Shown in pieces: positions 21,101 to 32,048 of a stretch of DNA of 46,500 nt. Numbering within the stretch: position 1 is the first letter of the stretch; every line of letters starts with the position of its first letter. The notes beneath the pieces were generated by a model. The model searched no databases. It saw only the letters and a list, made by a program, of their open reading frames with translations, and had not been told where the DNA came from. The stretch covers positions 26,114,268-26,160,767 of the forward strand of contig CM043948.1 in the NCBI GenBank assembly GCA_014529385.2, read 5' to 3'. Source of the stretch: Adiantum capillus-veneris (taxonomy: Eukaryota > Streptophyta > Polypodiopsida > Polypodiales > Pteridaceae). The position numbers were made by a program, and so were the translations under genes.

Positions 21101-21834
21101 TGGATAGAATTGTAATCCATCCCCAAGTTTCGCAAAATCTTTCTTGCTTCATCTCGGGAATCTGGCATCACATTGTCAGCTGGTAGTATGTGCTCTTTCA
21201 GCAATCTACACAACATAAAAATATGATACAGTCGTGTAAAAATCTATCAGATCATTATACATTTAGAGTTTTATTAAAGTAAACTAATTGTAATAGATCA
21301 CATGAAAAGCGCTGTGACGCTAGTGTCACTCCATCCAAACTTTGCCTGCATGTTGAGAAGAACCAGGAGTGCTTTCAATCTAGACATACGTGCTCCATTA
21401 TACAATGGCGTATCGGCTTCACTTTTCATATCATCATAGATAAGCCTTTCTGAATCCATGATCGTCTCGATCATTTCATCAATCTCGGGCTCAAACATTG
21501 CCTCGTTGGGAATGTGCTCTGCATGATCATCCCCCGAGCTATCAGAGGCTACATCTTGTGGCCTCACATATGTTGCTTGACCAAAGCGCCTGCGAACACG
21601 TCTATTGGGTTGCAAGATTGCTGCTTGTTGGCCAGCGTCAGAGTCCGACGAGTTATAATTGGCAACAACTCGATCTATAATAGATGGATCGAACTCGCCA
21701 AATTCGCGAACGTGCTCCAAAGAAACACGTCTTGTCCGTCGCACAGCATGCTTGCATTGATTACAAGGACATAAGACCCTCGTTGAGAGATAGGTGTTTC
21801 GGTTGGACGGTCCCACATCCTCGTCGCTACTCAT
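18111..21834 (-). pseudogene. CACTA-2 TNP2-type transposase, six exons, three nonsense codons and one frameshift
   Basis: Predicted exons are 21834-21302, 21205-20471, 20387-19783, 19708-18944, 18863-18501 and 18420-18111, all with GT..AG junctions. The N-terminus has the transposase-associated zinc-ribbon motif CPCNQCKH, then LLKEHILPADN, the HACPKDCILFRGEY and CPKC cysteine motifs, and the TNP2 core (DCAAWKHIDGTWSDFA, LGLAMDGVNPFG, EELQQLWIGIEVVD). DUF4218 (FILPVAIEGCL to EGSMAEGWLV) and DUF4216 (YFGTLQEIFRIDY) follow. Lesions are a frameshift near 20738, TAG at 20682-20684, TGA at 20188-20190 (Cys in CACTA-3) and TGA at 19127-19129 (CGA in CACTA-1). Intron 3 contains a partial direct repeat of ATATTAAAGTCCACWTTTTATGC-like sequence. 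Confidence 0.88.
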
Positions 21835-21879
21835 AATGAGGATAAAAAACTTATAACCTGGACAAAAAATTTAATATTC

Positions 21880-21896
21880 TATTGGCATTCTTCGTC

Positions 21897-21968
<72 letters not shown>

Positions 21969-22400
21969 ACCTCACATTCTCTAGTCATGTCCAATCCCCG
22001 CACACCTCGGTCTAGAGGTGCACGGAGATCAGAACCACCGGGTTATAATCTCGTCTTTATTGGTCAATACCTATATTTGTGGGTACAAGAAATCTACACA
22101 CCCACGTCTACATGATACTGCATGTAGTGGACAAAACCCCTTTGCCTCTTCTCTAGCTGTAGCACTTCACAGCATCTTAACATCTTTTCAAAGTAGATCT
22201 TTTCACTGTTCGTCTAACTCTAAACCCTAAACCGTAAGTAATTCTTGCATGGACTCGATCTAACGTAAATAAGCGTAAATCTAAATAAACGTAAATCTAA
22301 CTAAAAATAAACCTAAATCTTATTTAACGTAAGTCTACATCTAACCTAATCTTTAACGTCTTTTGGGATAGTTTCCTACGACGTTAAAACTCTCTTCTTC

Positions 22401-22444
<44 letters not shown>

Positions 22445-23522
22445 ACCTAAATAAACCTAAGTCTAATCTAATATAACATAAATCTAAATCTAACGTAAAT
22501 TATGTTATATTAAAAACAAAGAACTAAACTAACAGGGATTATAAGAATCTTAAAACTGATTTAACACATAATTTTTCACATAACTCGGCAAGAATTGGCA
22601 TTCTCATCACTAAAGATGTGAGAGTTAACTTCCGGCGGTGACGCTGCCTCATCTCCATCCACATTTGACGACAGCAATTGGCCCTTTAGACCGTTCTTGC
22701 TCTTGTTACTAACTTTGAAGTTGCTGTTGAATGACTAGAGGTTGTCTAGATAGTCATTGTGTCGGGGATGTAGTGATTCTTGCCGCCCTGAAGATCCACC
22801 TTCTTCCCTATCTTCTGAAGACATTTCACCAGTACTTTTGGATCGACGGAGCCCACCATGAGTGAAGGCAGCAATACCCTCTATTCCATTGAGGGCTTTC
22901 TTCACCCGCTTCATGCAGGCATCGCAGTCTATGGAGACCTAAATCTAATCTAATATAACGTAAATCTAAATCTAGCGTAAATAAACGTAAATCTAGTTAA
23001 AAATAAACCTAAATCTAATTTAATGTAAGTCTACATATAACCTAATCTTTAACGTCTTTTAAGATAGTTTCCTACGACGTTATAACTCTCTTCTTCTTGT
23101 GTGTGTGCGCATGTGTGGATGTGTGTGCCAATAAAAAGAGATAAATGGTATAACCTTTCTATCACCCATGCCAAGTATGATAGATTGATTATGCCATTTC
23201 CCTCTTGAATAATAGGTCTTGAGTTCAACTCCTCGTCGGCTAGATCTTTAGGTCTTTTAATTTTAATTAGTTTCCTACGACGTTAAATTAGTTTCTCTCT
23301 CTTTCTCTCTCAATGTGTGTACGTTTTTTTGGATCGTATGCATGTTTTCTCTCTCTTTTCCTCTCTCAATGTGTGCGTTTTTTGTTTATGCATATTCTCT
23401 CTCTCTTTTCCTCTCTCAATGCGTGCGTTTTTTGTTTATGCATGCTCTCTCTCTCTTTTTCTCTCTCAATGTGTGTGTACATTCTTTGTTTATGTATGTG
23501 TGTGTGCGTTTTTGTTTTTGTT

Positions 23523-23570
<48 letters not shown>

Positions 23571-23691
23571 AACACTATGTGTGTGTGTGTGTGTATGTGT
23601 GTGTGTGAGAGAGAGAGAGAGGGAGAGAGAAAGAGGGGAAGGGAACATGAGAATGAGGAGAGGGAAGGAGCATACTGGCTCTCCTTCCTCT

Positions 23692-23741
<50 letters not shown>

Positions 23742-23746
23742 AGAAG

Positions 23747-23783
<37 letters not shown>

Positions 23784-23881
23784 GTGAGGGAGAGCGTTAC
23801 CTGCTCCTTGCTTGAGGGCGCCGAAAAACTCAGATCTGAGATCTGAGTTTTTGGGCGCGCTCGGTTATTTTTTTAGCCCAG
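21880..23881 (-). repeat. CACTA-2 5' noncoding region with microsatellites and an internal duplication
   Basis: No gene is visible. The region holds (CT)n at 21901-21965, (GT)n at 22401-22438, (CT)n at 23529-23567, (GT)n at 23697-23739 and (GA)n at 23753-23780. AACCTAAATCTAATY words recur at 22260-22340, 22440-22500 and 22930-23040. A block running TTAACGTCTTTT, GATAGTTTCCTACGACGTT, CTCTTCTTCTTGTGTG occurs at 22352-22405 and again at 23048-23105, so part of the region is duplicated about 700 bp apart. 22510-22930 is unique noncoding sequence. Confidence 0.75.
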
Positions 23882-24003
23882 CCGGCGTCGCTATGAGCGT
23901 CACAAATTTCTTTGTAAATTTGAGACGCTCATAGCGACGCCGGGAAAATTTTTTTCGAGCGTCGCTGTGTGAGCGTCGCTAATATGAATAGCCTCTTGTA
24001 GTG
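23882..24003. repeat. CACTA-2 5' subterminal hairpin and terminal inverted repeat
   Basis: A perfect 20-bp inverted repeat (23882-23901 and 23924-23943, containing GCGTCGCTATGAGCGTC and its inverse) surrounds a 22-bp AT-rich loop. Two further GAGCGTCGCT copies lie at 23957-23980, then the TIR at 23992-24003. This end has far fewer repeats than the 3' end. Confidence 0.85.
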
Positions 24004-24124
24004 GCGACAGTGGTTTCTCAGCAATAAGCACGGTAATTGTGGCGGTAATATACCTACTGCTATTACCACACCAGTTGTTGTGTTTATTATCGCACTTATT
24101 GACGCTACACGCTAATTCAAAAAT

Positions 24125-24176
24125 AAAGGTGCTCATTTGGGCCACCCAATTTTGGGTGGCCCAAATGAGCACCTTT
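24125..24176. repeat. Perfect 52-bp palindrome
   Basis: Arms 24125-24149 and 24152-24176 (25 bp each, containing GGTGCTCATTTGGGCCACCC and its inverse) are separated by only TT. It lies in the 3' subterminal part of the outer CACTA-like element, 120 bp from the CACTA-2 insertion. 24177-24384 is AT-rich noncoding. Confidence 0.95.
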
Positions 24177-24384
24177 ACTTTTGACTGCATAAAACAATGA
24201 AACATCAATTGTTTTTTGGAAGAGTATAAAAATACCAAAGAATTGAAATTGAATTAACTTTACCTTGACAATTTAAAATGTAGAAGATCAACTATTTAAA
24301 AAGGTTACAATAAAAAGTAAATAGTTATATATACATTGTGCCATATTGGGACTTTACGAAAGTTTGGACAAAACATTTTTCTTT

Positions 24385-25873
24385 CTAATCCTCCTCTATG
24401 TCGTCATCGTCCAGAGGCACGTATGTTGGATCACTTTGACTCTACATGAAATCAAACCAAATTAAACAATTATCAACAACTCAAAACAATTGATACAAAA
24501 TTACTTGTTTAAACTTACCGCTTGAGTGGTCCAACCGCCATGTCGAGTTGCTCGTGAGAGATGTGGTTGTTTTCGAACAACCATCGCCAAGTATCAAATT
24601 CAGTATATCGCTCCCTATACTTGACCATCTCTCTGGTTGGTTGAGAGAGAGTGATATTTTTCTAAGTTAGCAATAACAATACCAAATCATCAACTACAAT
24701 CTTTATAATCACCGATCGACGTTATAATTCAATTAATCTTACATATTTATCCTTCCAAGCTCCCTTGCCTCCTGAGCCATAGTGCGTGGGAGTTTGTTTT
24801 GCGCGAGCCTCTCGTTGTTGTCTGTATGATGAGCCCGTCTCGCAGCTTGATCTCTCTTGTCTTGAATTGCCCACTCCCATTCCGCGTCTGCCATGTTTCC
24901 ACCATGGTAACTCCTGTCTGGATCTCTGACCTGGTTGGGTGCTGCATGCTGCACAGTGGACTGCTTGTTTTTTAGAAATGTCTTTATGTAGCCCTCCAAC
25001 CATTGTTGTGAAAAACGTTGATCAAGGACGTTCGGAAATATAGCTGACAGATTGTCCTCAATGTACCATGCATGATCGGGTAGTTGGTCTCTAAACTTTA
25101 TAAAACAATTCTTATACATCGAATGTATAAGAATTTGTAGATGGCATCGAAATGCCCAGCCCTGTGCTGTGCCAAAGTCCACCTCCCCACCATATTTAAC
25201 CCTATATTAGCGTCCATACATGTCTGGCACGGGTGCGTTAGTATCCTTGTCCTCTACGTCAGGGACGGTGCTCGCTGCCCTGAGACGAGCGTCGACGGCG
25301 CTACTAGAGGAAGTCCATCGATGATGTTCTAATGAAGCAGGAGTAGAATGGAGTGGCGTAGGACCCTGTGATGCCATGGGAGTGGGACCCTGCAATGCAA
25401 GGGGAGTAGGACCCTGCGATGGAATAGGAGTAGGACGATAGGAAGGTAGAGTAGAGGGAGGTGCCGTCGGTGCGAGGCTCTGTAGATAAGGAGTCCCTCC
25501 CTGACTCCCCCACGGTGTAGTCTGCGGAGAAATACTATACCTCGCAAGCTTATGTGGAGTGTAGCGGCCAAACAATCCTCCATTGAACGAAGGTACTGCT
25601 CTCGTAAGGTCTGGATCTATGACCGGTGGAGGAACCTGAGAAGGGTAGGTGTAGGATGGCCATGCCTTCAAATAACAAAGATAAACCTATAACACTCATG
25701 GTTTAGGGTTAATTACGTAGAAAAATTCTTTACTTCTTTGCTTGTTCTCATCGACTCAAGACTCGGGTCCACTAGAGGTGATGTCCACCCCGGGTGGGAG
25801 CCCACCTGGCTGTGAACCAACCAAAAGAAGAGCCAGCTAGCTGCTCCTCACCAGTTGGTCTCTCGTCTGACAT
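24385..25873 (-). pseudogene. Second ORF of a different CACTA family (Transposase_24-like), broken
   Basis: A possible first exon starts at ATG 25873 (MSDERPTGEEQLAG) but meets TAG near 25775. The main exon runs from about 25671 to 24743. It has a Pro/Thr/Ser-rich N-terminus with four GPTPL/MA repeats (25350-25440), then RDQLPDHAWYIEDNL, FSQQWLEGYIKTFLKN and PTHYGSGGKGAWKDKY. TAA at 25207-25209 and a frameshift near 24830 interrupt it. Exon 24661-24519 (PTREMVKYRERYTEFDTW, NNHISHEQ) and a short acidic last exon 24441-24385 (YVPLDDDDIEED) have GT..AG borders. The order Pro-rich region, helical block, HxxGSGG, acidic tail parallels the CACTA-2 second ORF without close identity, so it is probably the DNA-binding partner of the outer element. 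Confidence 0.65.
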
Positions 25874-25879
25874 CTACAT

Positions 25880-26294
25880 TACAAAGAGCACACAAACACG
25901 TAGATACATATACATACTAGTAGACCTAAGTAGAGGCTAGTAGTGCCAAAGGTCAACTGCACCTCTTTAGATATCATTGCAGTCTCAACCGTGGTAAAAC
26001 CAAAGGTACATTGCGGTAGTCCATGCATGAGTGGATCAATGACCGCAACGCCACGATTAAAAAAGGACAATACCCAAGAGGAAGCGTCTAACCTTCGGGT
26101 GCTATGCTCCCGTACTTAGTGCCTACATGGATGCATAAACAAATGTATATGTACACACATATATATGTTATGGTTGTAAATGTAGCCATGGTTTTGTGTT
26201 GGCTGCACCTAGATTCAACGTCTAAGTGATCAATTAATCATAACATTACAATTCTAATGTAATGCAATAAGTAACTCCATTTCTCTCACTGAGT
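25880..26294. other. Noncoding sequence, no feature recognised
   Basis: Mixed-composition sequence with a 63-codon chance ORF on the minus strand and a short TATATAT cluster near 26160. Nothing supports a gene. Confidence 0.5.
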
Positions 26295-26315
26295 CTTTCT
26301 TTGTCTCTCTCTCTC

Positions 26316-26358
<43 letters not shown>

Positions 26359-26511
26359 CTCCCTGCCGTTGTCCCCTCTTTCTCTCTCTCCCTATCTCTC
26401 TCAGTTTCCCTATTGATCTCTATTCCTCTCTTTCTCTCTCTCTATTTACTCTCTTTCTTTACCTATTTCTCTCTCTTTCCCTATCTCTCTCTATTCCTCT
26501 CTTTCCCGTGT

Positions 26512-26598
<87 letters not shown>

Positions 26599-26632
26599 CC
26601 TCTCCCTTTTTCTCTCTCCCTCCCTCTTTCCC

Positions 26633-26687
<55 letters not shown>

Positions 26688-27095
26688 TCTTTCCCTCTTT
26701 CCCTATCGATCTCTATTCCTCTCTTTCCCTCTCTCTATTTACTCTCTCTCTCTCTCTTTCTCTATCTCTCTCTCTCTGTTTCTCTCTATCTCTATCTACT
26801 CTCTCTCTTTCCCTATCTATCTCTCTCTCTCTCTTTCTCTCTATCTCTTTCTCTATCCCTCTCTCTCTCATTCCCTCTCTATCTCTCCCTCTTTCTCTTT
26901 CTCTTTCTATCTCTCTTTCTCTCTATCTCTCCCTCTTTCCTATCTCTCTTTCTCTCTTCTCTCTCCCTATCTCTCTCTTTCCCTCTTTCTTTCTCTCTTT
27001 CTCTCTTTATCCCTCTTTGTCTCTCTCTTTCTATCTATCCCTATCCCTCTCTCTCACACTCTTTCTCCCTATCTCTCTCTTTCAATCTATCCCTC

Positions 27096-27169
<74 letters not shown>

Positions 27170-27172
27170 CAT
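26295..27172. repeat. Polypyrimidine CT/TTTC/CTAT satellite-like tract
   Basis: Nearly 880 bases on the plus strand are almost wholly C and T. (CT)n runs lie at 26308-26352, 26518-26552 and 27098-27166, and mixed CTCTTTCC/CTATCTCT words lie between. One (TA)n insert interrupts at 26553-26594. Long Ser/Leu ORFs here are composition artefacts. Confidence 0.95.
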
Positions 27173-27350
27173 ATATTCAGCCATGAGCTCTCCCTACATA
27201 CCTTCCTCTCCCAACCACGATGTGGACTCTCTATTGCGACGCTCATTTCAGCCATTTTTGAGCATCGAGAGTCACTTATGAACTCCACTCACACCACGTG
27301 ACATGTTCATTTGGTCCCATAGGTCATATTTGACCTCCCAGGACGATAAT

Positions 27351-27363
27351 ATCTATCTATCTA

Positions 27364-27443
<80 letters not shown>
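27351..27443. repeat. (CTAT)n/(CT)n microsatellite
   Basis: Four CTAT units lead into an uninterrupted CT run of about 70 bp. 27173-27350 and 27444-27750 are short noncoding spacers without recognised features. Confidence 0.95.
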
Positions 27444-27445
<2 letters not shown>

Positions 27446-27839
27446 CGTTTCAATTTTCTTGATTGTGTTGTTGTATGGTGACAATGTATTGCATTAGATT
27501 GTAAATTGTCATCATGTCAATGATTTTTTCTTAAAAAATCATCTATTGCTTACTTTTTCTTAGATTTATGAATATGTGATTGGAGCACATCTAATGTATG
27601 AACCCCGCACATCATGGCCAGTTGGCTCACAAAACTAGAGCATTGATTTATAGAGGAGTTTATCTTCTTGTAGCTATATTTTGCGTGAGAGAATAATCTC
27701 CAAAGCTTATTTGAGGCTTTGGCATTCAAGAACTTTGTTGACACCTTGTGTCACAATCCATACAATGGTTTAGAGAAATGGCAATGCATGTGGTGGCATA
27801 GAGATTTATAAAAGGGGGAATCTAGCAAATGTGACCTCA

Positions 27840-29347
27840 CAAATTTTTGGTCAAGTAGTGAGGGTAAGTGTCCAAAATGTGATTTTGAGAGATATCGACT
27901 AGATCTCCACGGAACAAAAATTCCACAAAAGGTTTTGCGACATTTTCCTCTGCTTCCTCGCATGAAGCATTTCTTCAAATGCAAGTCCATGTCCGCCCTA
28001 GCATCATGGCACGAGGAGAATAGATCTTCGGATGGTGTGTTACGAATTCTTGCAGATTGCGTAGCCTGGAAACATATAGACAATACATGGCCGGATTTTT
28101 CTAGGAAAGCTCGAAGTTTTCCCATAGGCCTGGCTATGGATGGCGTAAATCCATTTGGTAAGAGATCAACATCTTACAGTGTATGGCCCATTGTCATCGT
28201 CAAATACAACATTCCCCCGTGGCTGACTACCAAGATGGGGAACCTGTGGCTAAGCTTGATTGTGACAGGCGGTATAAAGTGAAGAATATGGATGTGTATC
28301 TTCGTCCCTATTGGAAGAGCTACAACAATTGTGGATTGGCATAGAAGTTGTGGATATGATCCGACACAGAGGTCGACGGAATGCTTTGATCAAAGGCATT
28401 CTTATGTGGATCATGCATGACTATCCCGGACTAACAGAATGCTCAGGTGATTTACACTCAAACTCAAACACTGTAAATCTTGGTTTTTCTTAATCTTATC
28501 TATTGTCATGTGTATACATGCAGGGCTTCAAACAAGTAGATACAGAGCATGTGTCACATGTGGACCTAGACTTAAAACACGTTGGGCGCCCTCATTGAAG
28601 AAGCAAATCTACATAGGTCATCAAGCGTACCTTCCAAAGAATCATGAGTTACACAATGGATTTTTGGGAAGAGAGCCACCAAGGATGTTTGGACAATCAT
28701 GGTCAGAGCAGAAGGAGATGTGTGATGACGGTTTGCCCCCAGGGATGAAGAGACTCTCTCTATACTACAAGTTACCATATTGGCCCAGACTCATGATCAA
28801 TCACTTGCTCGATCCAATGCACATATTCAAGAATGTGGGTAGTCTGCTGTGTGACCATCTGACCGGCAAGAAAGATACTTTAGGAGCCAGCGTTGACCTT
28901 AGAAATGTGGATTGTATGGAGCAATATTGGCCACAAACAACATCCGATGGATGGATAAGACTCCCTAAAGTGCCATGGATTTTGACAGGAGCCCAAGAAC
29001 GGAAAGTAAAAGAGACCATTCAATCTGTGCAGACCCCCACTGGCGTAATGTACTCGCTCCAAACGTGTTTCACTAAAGAAGGGAAGCTTACCGGTTTGAA
29101 GTCACATGACTGGCATAAAATGTGTCAGGTATGTTTGAAGTGGAATATATCAATGGAGGAGATTGAAGAAGATGCTCAATCAGAAGCCACTAAGGTGGTG
29201 CCAGACAAGCATCAAGCTGCTACTCTCTATCGGGTGCATGCAAAGGATCTACAAAATGAAACGACAAACATTTGCCTAAACGGAGAGCTCTATATAGACA
29301 TAGGGAGTTATGATGAGCTATGCAAGGATGAGAGAGAGACCTCTTAA
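27840..29347 (+). pseudogene. CACTA-3 TNP2 transposase fragment lacking DUF4218/DUF4216
   Basis: It starts inside the TNP2 region (KCPKCDFERYRLDLHGTK). It retains the core block (LGLAMDGVNPFG, SVWPIVIVKYNIPPWL) and the GT..AG intron between 28446 and 28524. The next exon reads GLQTSRYRACVTCGPRL to KSHDWHKMCQV, ending at 29128. A frameshift near 28275 separates the TGGIK and MDVYLRP parts. At 29129 the exon fuses directly to the C-terminal tail of the gene (SMEEIEEDAQSEA to ELCKDERETS). About 1.5 kb coding DUF4218 and DUF4216 in CACTA-1/2 is deleted, and the intron donor is read through. The result is a non-functional remnant. Confidence 0.8.
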
Positions 29348-29576
29348 AGCCATAAACATTGTATTTGAACAATTTTGCTCCGTTTTATAATATATATTGT
29401 ATTCATGTGGCTTTTTGTCCATTCCTATCTATATGCTATACTTGAGAAATTTAAATTGTGTTTAATTGTCATTGCTACCACTCCAAATATGCTCCAGGTA
29501 TGTTCTCACAAGGAGGGACACTCCTCGTTGTGTCGTGAAAGTATGATATGCCGACACAGCACTGCGCTCCGAGTGC

Positions 29577-29726
29577 GATGGAGACTGAGGCTGCAATTGT
29601 GAAGGAGGTGATCCATCTCTGCCCAAAGATGCTGCTCGTCCCTCCACTAGATCTAGTGGAGGGACGAGCACCATCTATGAGCAGGGATGGATCACCTCCT
29701 TCGCGATTGCAGCCTCAGTCTCCATC
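29577..29726. repeat. Foldback: 75-bp inverted repeat without loop
   Basis: Arms 29577-29651 and 29652-29726 meet at CTAGATCTAG with no spacer and differ at only six of 75 positions, several of which would be G-U pairs in RNA. The outer sequence reads GATGGAGACTGAGGCTGCAA. The two intact CACTA copies in the window have nothing comparable at this point between transposase and second ORF. The flanks 29380-29576 and 29727-29972 are noncoding, with a short CT run at 29838-29860. Confidence 0.95.
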
Positions 29727-29972
29727 GTAGTACAAGTTTCATCCTTTTACAAGATATGTAGAATGCACACGGAGACAAATTCACAAGAACTTCACAGGAA
29801 TCTCTCTATACAGGAATCCCTCCCCCTTTATGAGTCCTCTCTCTCTCTCTCTCTCTCTCTTCTCCCCTCCAGAGGAATCCCTCTTCCTATTATCTATAGT
29901 ATAGAATATAATTTGTTCATGTTTCTTCTCTATTCAATATTAAGATTAAATGTTCGTGTGTTTAATGCAGGT

Positions 29973-31300
29973 ATGGATGATGATGATTTTCTTTCAAGTC
30001 TTTGTCACCCTAGAAGAGGAGGTGGTACGAGGCATGTCATTGATCTGGAGATCATCACGTCATTCCACTTCTTCACTGTCTCCCTCTTTTTTGGAGAATT
30101 CAGCACGCTCCGAAGCTTCGGTGTCGATGATCTTCACAATTTTCTAGGCACCAACGCTCTAGTGGTGGCGATGGCAATTGCTGCTGGGATGCCGCCATAG
30201 ATGCCTCAACTCTGCCTTGTGTTCGATGAGACTCCTTATATTCCCCTTATTTACCCGCCCCCACACCAGCCACAACATTGCCATCTACACCAGGTTTTGT
30301 GTGGCTACCGGCCGTTCCTGGCTACACACCACTAGCTACTCCTCCCGGAGTCACCCCAGTCGTCGACACTCCTCGCTTCGGGGCCCAGACTCCAATGGAG
30401 AAACCTGACGTCCGTACCCCCATTGCGATGCTGCTAGAGACCCCTGTCGAGACATCGAGATTCACGCGTCACAGGTGAGAGGGTTTGCCGTACTTGGTCG
30501 ACATCAGCAGCGGCATCATCTTGGATGACAAAGGCAAGAAGGTGATCTTACATATGCACGGTCTTTGCTCTCAAGTGTTTAGACACTACATACTAAGCAC
30601 TGGAGTGAAGTGCCAAGTGAATTAAAAGACAGATTCATCAGCATGCTGTATGACGAGTTTCCCGTGTCAAGTCTAGATGAGCGCTTCAATGAAGACCTGA
30701 TGAAGGTTCGAATGCGCAAATACTGCAAGCAAAAGCATTCTAAAGTACAAAAAGCAATAAAGCATGGGTGGAACAGACCAGATTGTCTTGCCAAAGAAGA
30801 TTGGAAGAATGCGAAGCGAGCAGCACGCGAGAATCCTAACAAGTGGAAGCAACAAAAAGAGGCAGCCAAAGCGCGAGTAGAGGCAGGGAGCTCGCACCAC
30901 TTAGGGACCAGCGGGTGGAAATCATTCGAGGCCGATTTTGTAAATGTTTTTGCATTGCTCTTTAGGTTTGATAGTTACGTCTATTTGTACTTTTAAATTG
31001 TAACATAATGGATTCTTTGTATGTTTTGAACAGTGGTCGATGAGGACGTGACCCCACACCGTACAAGCATGAGTACGCAGGCAGAAAGGGCTTAAACGCC
31101 CTGATGGACATTCTGAGTTCTCACGGCAGCATGGTTAGTATTTCACTTTACTCTTTTACATTTGTTGTATTTCAATGATAAGCTAAGAAAATAAATTGTT
31201 TTGTAATTATACATTTATACTTATAGAAAGTATGTCTTATTGTTTTTTTCTGTAGAATCTAACAGATACGCCGCTTGGACGCGATGAGACGTCTGATTAG
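29973..31300 (+). pseudogene. CACTA-3 second ORF, Transposase_24-like, degraded
   Basis: ATG at 29973 after TTTAATGCAG matches the start used in CACTA-1/2 (MDDDDFLSSL). The Ser/Pro-rich half is out of frame in places and has a TGA near 30477. The conserved block is open from about 30610 to 30940 (FNEDLMKVRMRKYCKQKHSK, NRPDCLAKEDWKNAKRAAREN, SSHHLGTSGWKSFEADF), with W-to-C and similar changes. Introns and the short last exons (GLNALMDIL near 31080; ending RDETSD with TAG at 31298-31300) keep the family structure. The RTDPTP-like exon has also lost bases near 31040. Confidence 0.78.
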
Positions 31301-31739
31301 ACGACATCAGTCTAGCCGTAACCGTAGCCAGATAGCATTAGTTTCCTTTTTTCATAGATTGTATATTGAGATGATGTGTATACGTCTTTTTGTAACTATC
31401 GGAAAACCATGTATTTTCTCAATAATGACAATTGTGTTGTATCTATTACATTTTCAAAGCTTAACAATCAAGTGCTTTTGCCTATGATGTGTATAATTGT
31501 CACTGATTTACTTTTGTCAATCTAATTTCGTCCAATTACTTTTTTCAATTTTGAGTTTTGTATCTTTTTTTTGCAAACAATACTATGCATGATGGAGTTA
31601 ATGGTTATATTGTTTTGTGAGTGACTACTTTGGGTCTATACCTTGCACTTTCTTTCAAAGGTGAATCTGGGCTTATCTTGGATTCATTTAGGTTTACTCT
31701 AATATTGAAACATTCAATATGGTTGATGCGTGGCAGGGA

Positions 31740-32010
31740 ATTCAATGCCCTGCCACCCAAAATGTTTTACTCTCGGGTGTCGCTATAAGCATCACTATAT
31801 AAGGCTCTATAACGTCGCTATGAGCGTCTCTATAGGAAGCATGCAATCATTTCTATTTGCATCACTATATAGCAACCCATATAGCGACGCTAATAACGAT
31901 GTTCCCATAGCGACGCTATTAGCGACAGTCTTAGGGACGTCGGGAAGTATAAAAACCCAATGTATTTCCATTCCTAAAAGCGTCACAAGTGCGCATAACC
32001 TCTTGTAGTG
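31740..32010. repeat. CACTA-3 3' subterminal repeats and terminal inverted repeat
   Basis: Degenerate copies of GTCGCTATA / ATAGCGACGC lie between 31775 and 31945, fewer and more mutated than in CACTA-1/2, followed by the 12-bp TIR. 31301-31740 is AT-rich noncoding sequence matching 3000-3340 weakly. Confidence 0.75.
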
Positions 32011-32048
32011 TAATTTTTAGATTAAAAGGTATTTTTAGATTGGAATAG

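Larger units (their letters stand above)
15945..24003 (-). mobile_element. CACTA-2: complete CACTA transposon with target duplication
   Basis: CACTACAAGAGG at 15945-15956 and its inverse CCTCTTGTAGTG at 23992-24003 bound 8059 bp. The flanking triplets are GCG on both sides (15942-15944 and 24004-24006), the 3-bp target duplication expected for CACTA elements. Genes lie on the minus strand: TNP2 transposase (18111-21834) and second ORF (16555-17864). Subterminal GCGTCGCTA repeats lie at both ends. The transposase is broken, but the ends and the second ORF look intact, so it could move only if a related element supplies transposase. Confidence 0.93.
27750..32010 (+). mobile_element. CACTA-3: older, internally deleted CACTA copy
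   Basis: The right end is CCTCTTGTAGTG at 31999-32010, preceded by degraded GCGACGC repeats. Proteins are of the same family as CACTA-1/2 but clearly more diverged. The left TIR was not found, and the N-terminal part of the transposase is missing, so the left boundary is approximate. The right target triplet would be TAA (32011-32013). The flank at 32049 encodes a SWIM zinc-finger fragment. Confidence 0.75.

Noticed and set aside
23313-23787. Overlapping 156-codon Cys/Val and Ser/Leu ORFs
   Set aside because: They read through GT, CT and GA microsatellites in the CACTA-2 5' region; composition artefact.
25879-26070. 63-codon minus-strand ORF ending in a hydrophobic stretch
   Set aside because: No family resemblance and no supporting context; kept as noncoding.
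26301-27281. Long Ser/Leu-rich ORFs (326 and 257 codons)
   Set aside because: They are translations of CT/CTTT repeats with no codon structure; all three frames are open for the same reason.
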